Assembly (NCBI RefSeq): GCF_008831285.2
Contig: NC_045142.1
Location: forward strand, 5,835,501-5,899,500
From: Nymphaea colorata
Taxonomy: Eukaryota > Streptophyta > Magnoliopsida > Nymphaeales > Nymphaeaceae
Length of the DNA stretch: 64,000 bases
Direction: 5' to 3'
A program made the translations under genes and the position numbers. Shown piece after piece: positions 59,901-64,000 of the stretch (its first letter is position 1; each line of letters begins with the position of its first letter). The notes below the pieces were generated by a model that was not told where the DNA came from, ran no database searches, and saw only the letters and a program-made list of their open reading frames with translations.

Positions 59901-62900
59901 AGTTGTTTCCTCGTTTGTTTCATTCTGTTTCCATGGACTCCTTCACCTGTGAAGTGTGTCAGTTGGCTAAACATGTTAGGGCCTCGTACCCTATTTCATT
60001 CAATAAAACCACTCGTCCATTTGCTTTGGTTCATTATGATGTTTGGGGTCCTTCGGGAGTACCCACTTGTCGTGGTTTTCATTACTTTATGACCCTTATT
60101 GATGATTACTCCCGTTGTACGTTCGTGTATCTGTTGAAAGAACGTAGTGAAGTTCCCGTTATTGTCAAAAACTTTGTGGCCTTTGTTGAGACTCAGTTTC
60201 AGACGTCTGTCCAAGCTTTTCGCACCGATAATGCTAGAGAGTATGTCTCTCAATCCCTAGATGATTTCTTGAAGAGCAAGGGTATTGTTCATGAAACGTC
60301 ATGTAGTTACACACCTCCCCAAAATGGCGTGGCTGAACGGAAGAATCGCCATTTGCTTGATGTTACCCGGGCCCTTCTGTTCCATCGTCAGGTTCCCAAG
60401 CGCTACTGGGGTGATGCGCTTCTCACTAGTGCCCACCTTATCAACCGTATGCCTACCCGTGTGTTGCAGGGCCATTCCCCGTACTCTATGCTTTGGCCTA
60501 CTCAGAATCCCTGGCCTCTTACTCCTCGGGTGTTCGGGTGTGTCTGTTTTGTTCATGACCATAGTCCCACCCTCAAGAAACTTGATCCTCGGTCTGTCAA
60601 GGCTGTGTTCCTGGGGTATTCCTCTACTCAGAAGGGATACAAATGTGTTGATCCTACCACCTCTAAAGTCTATGTTTCCCGGGACGTCACCTTCCATGAA
60701 CATGAGGCATACTTTCATGTGAATCCTCTTCAGGGGGAGTATCTAGGGCACAGTAGTGAAGAGTATTCCTCAAATCAGTTGATTCAGTTTACGGATTTCT
60801 TGGATTACAAGGCCAGTGACAGTGTGGCAGACACAGTCAGAGATGATAGAGACCGTCACATGGACGAGGGTCTTGTTGATAATCAGCCTACAGCCCGTGA
60901 TCATTTGTTCGGCCAGGTGTACAGAAGGAAGAAGACAGATGTGATTGAAAATGTTGATGTAACCAATCCCAATCCTGTGAGCTCCCCGGATGACCCAAGT
61001 CTAATCAATGAAGAGCTTCCTATAGCCCTGCGCAAGGGCACCAGGTCCTGTACTTCTCATCCTATTCAGAGATTTGTCTCTTATGCGAAATTGAGTAAGA
61101 ATTACAAATGCTTTATAACATCCTTGTCTAAGTCTGTTATTCCCAGGTGTGTGGAAGATGCTAGACAGGATCCTAAATGGCTACAGGCCATGACAGAGGA
61201 GATGAATGCCTTGGCAAAGAATGACACTTGGGAAGTTGTGGATATTCCCAAAGGGACTCATTTAGTTGGTTCAAAGTGGGTGTTCAATGTGAAGTACAAA
61301 CCAGATGGTACTGTGGAAAGGTATAAGGCTCGGCTTGTTGCAAAGGGGTTCAACCAGAAATATGGTATTGATTATCTTGAAACCTTTGCCCCTGTTGCCA
61401 AACTGAAAACTCTGAGGGTCATATTAGCTCTTGCCGTGAAAAAGGGGTGGAGCATGGATCAACTTGATGTTAAGAACGCATTCCTGAATGGCCATCTAGA
61501 AGAAGAGGTCTATATGAGTATGCCTCCTGGATATGTTCAAAGCGGAAAATGCTGTCATCTCAAGAAAGCCTTGTATGGATTAAAGCAGTCTCCTAGAGCA
61601 TGGTTTGAAAGACTGAGGATAGTGATGAAGATAAATGGATACAAACAGGGAAATGGTGATCACACCCTATTCATTAAGCAGAGAGATGGTCTGGTGAGTC
61701 TTCTTCTTGTGTATGTTGATGATATGATAGTCACAGGTGACGATGAAGAAGAGAAAAAGAAGATGAAGGAGAGGTTAGCTGCTGAATTTGATCTTAAAGA
61801 TTTGGGTAAACTAAGGTACTTTCTGGGGATAGAGATTGCTCGGTCAGAGACAGGGCTGGTTATGAGCCAAAGGAAATACACTCTGGATCTTCTAAAGGAG
61901 ATAGGCAAACTTGGGTGCAGACCCTTTCTAACTCCAATGGAATCCGGTACAAAGATAAGCATCAAAACTGGCAACATCCTGGATGTGGAAGGAAAATGGC
62001 GGTATCAGAGGTTGGTTGGTAAGCTCATCTATCTTACTCTTACTCGCCCTGATATTACTTATGCTTTGAATGTGTTGAGTCAGTTCATGCATGCTCCAAC
62101 TGACTATCACTGAAAGAGTGCAGAAAGAGTGTTGGGATACCTAAAAAATGACCCTGGGAAATGATTACTATATACTCAGCAAGACCAACTTAATATTGAA
62201 GGATACTCTGACGCAGATTGGGCAGGGTGCACTGATACTAGGAGGTCTACCACAGGGTACTGCATCTTTCTGGGGGGTAACCTACTTGTATGGGGGAGTA
62301 AAAGGCAGGAAGTCTGCTCTAGATCCAGTGCTGAGGCTGAATACAGGGCTGTGGCTATGGGAGTTACAGAAATGTTATGGTTAAAGATTCTCCTAACAGA
62401 TATTGGTGTTGAAACAGAAGAGAAGATGAGGATGTACTGCGACAACAAGTCTGCAATTAATCTTGCGAATAATCCCGTTCTGCATGACAGAACTAAACAT
62501 GTGGAGATTGATCGCCACTTCATACGGGAACGCATAGATTCAAAGGAGTTGATCCTACCTTATATGAAGTCTGAAGATCAAATTGCAGATGTTCTAACCA
62601 AAGCCTTATGTACATCTCAATTCGAGAAAAATGTAAGCAAGCTTGGCATGTTTGACATGTATGCCAAGCTTGAGGGGGAGTGTTAACATATCATGTATAG
62701 GGAACCGGGTCTGGATCCAGACCCGGTCCCATGGGCACGGGTACCGAGAGTGGCTCGGTACCCTAGACGTTTTTCCCTCTTATTTAATCCCACTTATGGT
62801 GTAATTGTTGATTAAGTGGAATAACATTTTCTCTCTCCTAGGGTTGCGGTTGTGCACCTAGGTTAGAGCTTCTCCGTGGTTTTTCACCTCTCTTTGAGGT

Positions 62901-63702
62901 TTTCCACGTATATTGTGTGTTCCTTTTCTTTCTCTCCATCTTGGTGTGTGTTTCTACAGCCATAAATGCAAGCAACTTAAAATTTGATATTACAAGATAT
63001 AGGCCAACTTAACTTGCAAAAGAATATAAATTTCTTCCACGTTGCAACTGAGCATGCACAAATAAGGAACATGATCTTGTAGCATTATCAGTTGAAAACT
63101 ACTGTGTTTGCTTCATATGAAATAAAAAAGATAAAAACATACTGATATGCAGAACCTTACCCTTCCAGTAACAAACTGTATAACTTTTTCTTCTTCTTTT
63201 GGTCTTCCGCATCAACATAGCTCTTTTCATCTTCCTTGATAATTGCACGACTAATCGTTGGAATACCCTGCAAATAAGATGATCAGATCCTCAATCTAAA
63301 ATCATCAGGTAAGTTCTAATTTTTCAGCGGACTAGGAATTGAAAAAACAAATATTATAATGTCACCTTCACAACAACATTTGGAAGTAAGGAACTTATAA
63401 AATGAAGAGCATAATCCAGCTTCTTTTTATCAGACGCGGGAGGGTAAATCTTCAGCTCCCAATCATCCACACAAGCGATATTCTGCGGGATATGACAAAG
63501 TCAGAAATCCCTGCTAGTGTTACAAGAACAAACGATGCTTTCTCACCTCTCTTTTTAACTTGATCTTTGGATGTTTCAAGATTGCATCAATAATTGTGTA
63601 GGATGAAATCTCCAAATGCATAGCTTCAATAGCCTCCCAATCAAGGTTCACCTGAAGATATGCATCTCTTCCAGAGTAAACAATCTTTATAGATTTTGAC
63701 AC
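55491..63702 (-). CDS. NRPC1: DNA-directed RNA polymerase III largest subunit, C-terminal part (5' part off the window)
   Basis: Exons in coding order: 63702-63547, 63482-63366, 63267-63161, 56183-55979, 55886-55684 and 55542-55491, all GT-AG with phases that join, giving about 280 C-terminal residues of a roughly 1,400-residue protein. It starts [13 protein letters not shown] and ends KYGPDPLIS. The final exons carry Rpb1 domain 5 wording specific to Pol [69 protein letters not shown] and [16 protein letters not shown]. This region forms the jaw/cleft end of the nuclear enzyme that makes 5S rRNA, tRNAs and other small RNAs. The intron 56184-63160 is 6,977 bp, of which 5,153 are the copia element and its target duplication. 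The copia lies antisense to the gene, the orientation usually tolerated in introns. A possible further exon is given separately. Confidence 0.93.
56899..56950. repeat. (AT)n(GT)n microsatellite in the NRPC1 intron
   Basis: About fifteen AT units followed by GT/ATGT units, inside the intron 56184-63160. Confidence 0.9.
56985..57810 (+). pseudogene. Remnant of an older Ty1/copia element (LTR-like and gag fragment)
   Basis: The frame 57328-57792 ends in a stretch (codons about 110-154) with the copia gag pattern W-x-x-W-x-x-x-x-x-x-V-x-x-W-I-x-x-S, seen as [19 protein letters not shown], then EIWNLRRA. It aligns with [18 protein letters not shown] in the younger element. A stop follows, and the sequence continues FERYGH before the younger LTR cuts in. 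Upstream, 56,985-57,200 reads like the end of an LTR (tgtatataatgaggcattgc, tgtgtagcttgata). The boundaries are uncertain and no second LTR was found. Confidence 0.45.
57811..58088 (+). repeat. 5' LTR of the copia element
   Basis: 278 bp, TG...CA ends. It contains a short palindromic segment around ccgggtctggatccagaccc and a gggcacgggtaccgag stretch. Promoter signals cannot be placed with confidence. Confidence 0.97.
58089..58100 (+). other. Primer binding site (initiator Met-tRNA)
   Basis: tggtatcagagc directly follows the 5' LTR. It is the standard plant copia site complementary to the 3' end of initiator Met-tRNA, which primes minus-strand cDNA synthesis. Confidence 0.93.
58389..59270 (+). 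pseudogene. gag: copia gag, ended by an in-frame TAG
   Basis: From the ATG at 58,389 ([11 protein letters not shown]) a 293-codon frame runs to a TAG at 59,268-59,270. It has the copia gag core ([15 protein letters not shown] near residue 33; [18 protein letters not shown] near 75) and one zinc knuckle, [14 protein letters not shown], near 254. The capsid-like protein would package the RNA. The frame is open upstream into the LTR, but the GC-rich, Arg-coding leader (58,100-58,388) looks untranslated, so I chose the first gag-like ATG. The frame stays open in the same phase after the TAG, as if gag and pol were once one ORF. Confidence 0.85.
59271..59726 (+). pseudogene. copia gag-pol linker and protease
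   Basis: This continues in the gag frame after the TAG. It holds the aspartic protease active site DSGATHHMT at about 59,455-59,481, with GDWIVDSG before it and [14 protein letters not shown] after it. The frame is lost near 59,690-59,694 by what looks like loss of one T in a short T run, and ends at 59,726. The protease would cut the polyprotein into mature parts. Confidence 0.85.
59694..62113 (+). pseudogene. pol: copia integrase and reverse transcriptase
   Basis: Open in a second frame; residues are counted from codon 59,720 (797 codons). The order is the zinc-binding pre-integrase region (RWHERLGHL near 47, CEVCQLAKH near 76), the integrase core with catalytic Asp107 (HYDVWGP), Asp170 (FRTDNAREY) and Glu206 (GVAERKN), a D-D-35-E spacing, then reverse transcriptase with LVGSKWVF near 515, [10 protein letters not shown] and the YVDD active site at 665-668. 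It stops at TGA 62,111-62,113, in the conserved segment that leads into RNase H. All catalytic residues named are intact. Confidence 0.93.
62114..62686 (+). pseudogene. copia RNase H, separated by two in-frame TGA codons
   Basis: Same frame as the reverse transcriptase. After the TGA at 62,111-62,113 comes a second TGA at 62,162-62,164. Then the frame is open to a TAA at 62,684-62,686, inside the 3' LTR. It includes [44 protein letters not shown] and IADVLTKAL, the copia RNase H and C-terminal signatures. Both stops could come from single-base changes; TGG to TGA fits the first. Confidence 0.88.
62671..62680 (+). other. Polypurine tract
   Basis: tgagggggag abuts the 3' LTR and would prime plus-strand cDNA synthesis. 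Confidence 0.85.
62681..62958 (+). repeat. 3' LTR of the copia element
   Basis: 278 bp, identical to the 5' LTR except G at 62,818 in place of C. It is followed directly by the second copy of the target duplication, gccat. Confidence 0.97.
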
Positions 63703-63923
63703 CTGAAAAAGGGAAGGTCAACAACAAAACCAACTTCGTTATTATTTTCATTTTACAAACCTTTAGAAAACTTAAAATTTTTAGTTTATGGACAACAAGA
63801 GCCACAAGAAATGGTATCATGTAAGTAAACTCCTTGGTCCACAATTGTTATCAACCACAATCACGACACAAACTTCATGACATGATGATTGATGAACACA
63901 AAAGGGTCTAACCTAATACTTAC

Positions 63924-63932
63924 TCTAGTCAG
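63924..63932 (-). other. NRPC1: Possible 9-nt microexon of NRPC1
   Basis: The nine bases ctgactaga sit between an acceptor-like ttgaag and a strong donor, gtaagt. In phase with the next exon they would add Leu-Thr-Arg before VSKSIKI. A longer exon is ruled out because all three frames upstream meet stops before the window edge, with no other AG in between. The real exon could also lie beyond 64,000. Confidence 0.3.
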
Positions 63933-64000
63933 CTTCAATCGCAGCATGGAGAGAAAGGAATAGTCATGCATTATGGGTTTGCAAAGTAGAAATCAACTGT

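Larger units (their letters stand above)
57811..62958 (+). mobile_element. Full-length Ty1/copia LTR retrotransposon in the NRPC1 intron
   Basis: 5,148 bp with 278-bp LTRs starting TGTTAACATA and ending TTTCTACA. The 5-bp target duplication gccat is intact on both sides (57,806-57,810 and 62,959-62,963). A primer binding site complementary to initiator Met-tRNA abuts the left LTR and a purine tract abuts the right one. Domain order gag, protease, integrase, reverse transcriptase, RNase H is that of Ty1/copia. The LTRs differ at one base (C at 57,948, G at 62,818), so the insertion is recent. The coding region is broken by one in-frame TAG, one frameshift and two in-frame TGA codons, so this copy cannot make its full polyprotein. 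It lies on the strand opposite to NRPC1. Confidence 0.97.

Noticed and set aside
63935-63997. Longer NRPC1 exon reading HDYSFLSMLRLKLTR
   Set aside because: An in-frame TGA follows directly after the only upstream AG, so no spliced exon can include this reading frame within the window.
1-64000. CRISPR arrays, bacterial operons, plasmid or phage sequence
   Set aside because: No regularly spaced repeats or prokaryotic gene organisation; the genes are split by spliceosomal introns throughout.

Overview
The window is nuclear DNA of a flowering plant. Four split genes have plant-type proteins and canonical GT–AG introns; long AT-rich spacers and introns are filled with transposon debris and (TA)n arrays. 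I cannot name the species from sequence alone.

Layout. 1–7,970 (minus): most of a TERC gene, a chloroplast thylakoid membrane protein, 11 coding exons visible, 3' end beyond the left edge. 8,200–33,660: about 25 kb without a recognisable gene, holding a SINE-like unit, small inverted-repeat elements, a 1.33-kb long inverted repeat and many microsatellites. 33,700–37,467 (plus): a complete clade-D type protein phosphatase 2C gene with a leader intron. 41,522–51,733 (minus): a complete MOS11/SARNP-like nuclear protein gene in four exons; its 9.1-kb first intron holds a decayed hAT transposase gene and a separate 709-bp hAT-like element. 55,491–63,702 (minus): the 3' part of the gene for the largest subunit of RNA polymerase III (NRPC1), whose 5' part lies beyond the right edge. 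One NRPC1 intron carries a full-length, recent Ty1/copia retrotransposon (57,811–62,958) in antisense orientation, inserted beside or inside an older copia remnant.

The four host genes are unrelated housekeeping or regulatory genes (thylakoid biogenesis, dephosphorylation, mRNA export, Pol III transcription) and do not form a cluster or pathway. PP2C and MOS11 are convergent; MOS11 and NRPC1 are in tandem on the minus strand.

I found no CRISPR array, tRNA, rRNA or evident new biological system. The best leads are the structure of the nested copia insertion, the MOS11 intron positions that each split the Arg codon of an R-F-(G/A) repeat, an overlapping upstream ORF at the PP2C start, a possible 9-nt exon in NRPC1, and the long inverted repeat at 22,896–24,225. 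Exon coordinates were worked out by hand from splice consensus, phase continuity and recalled family sequence; no alignment was run.
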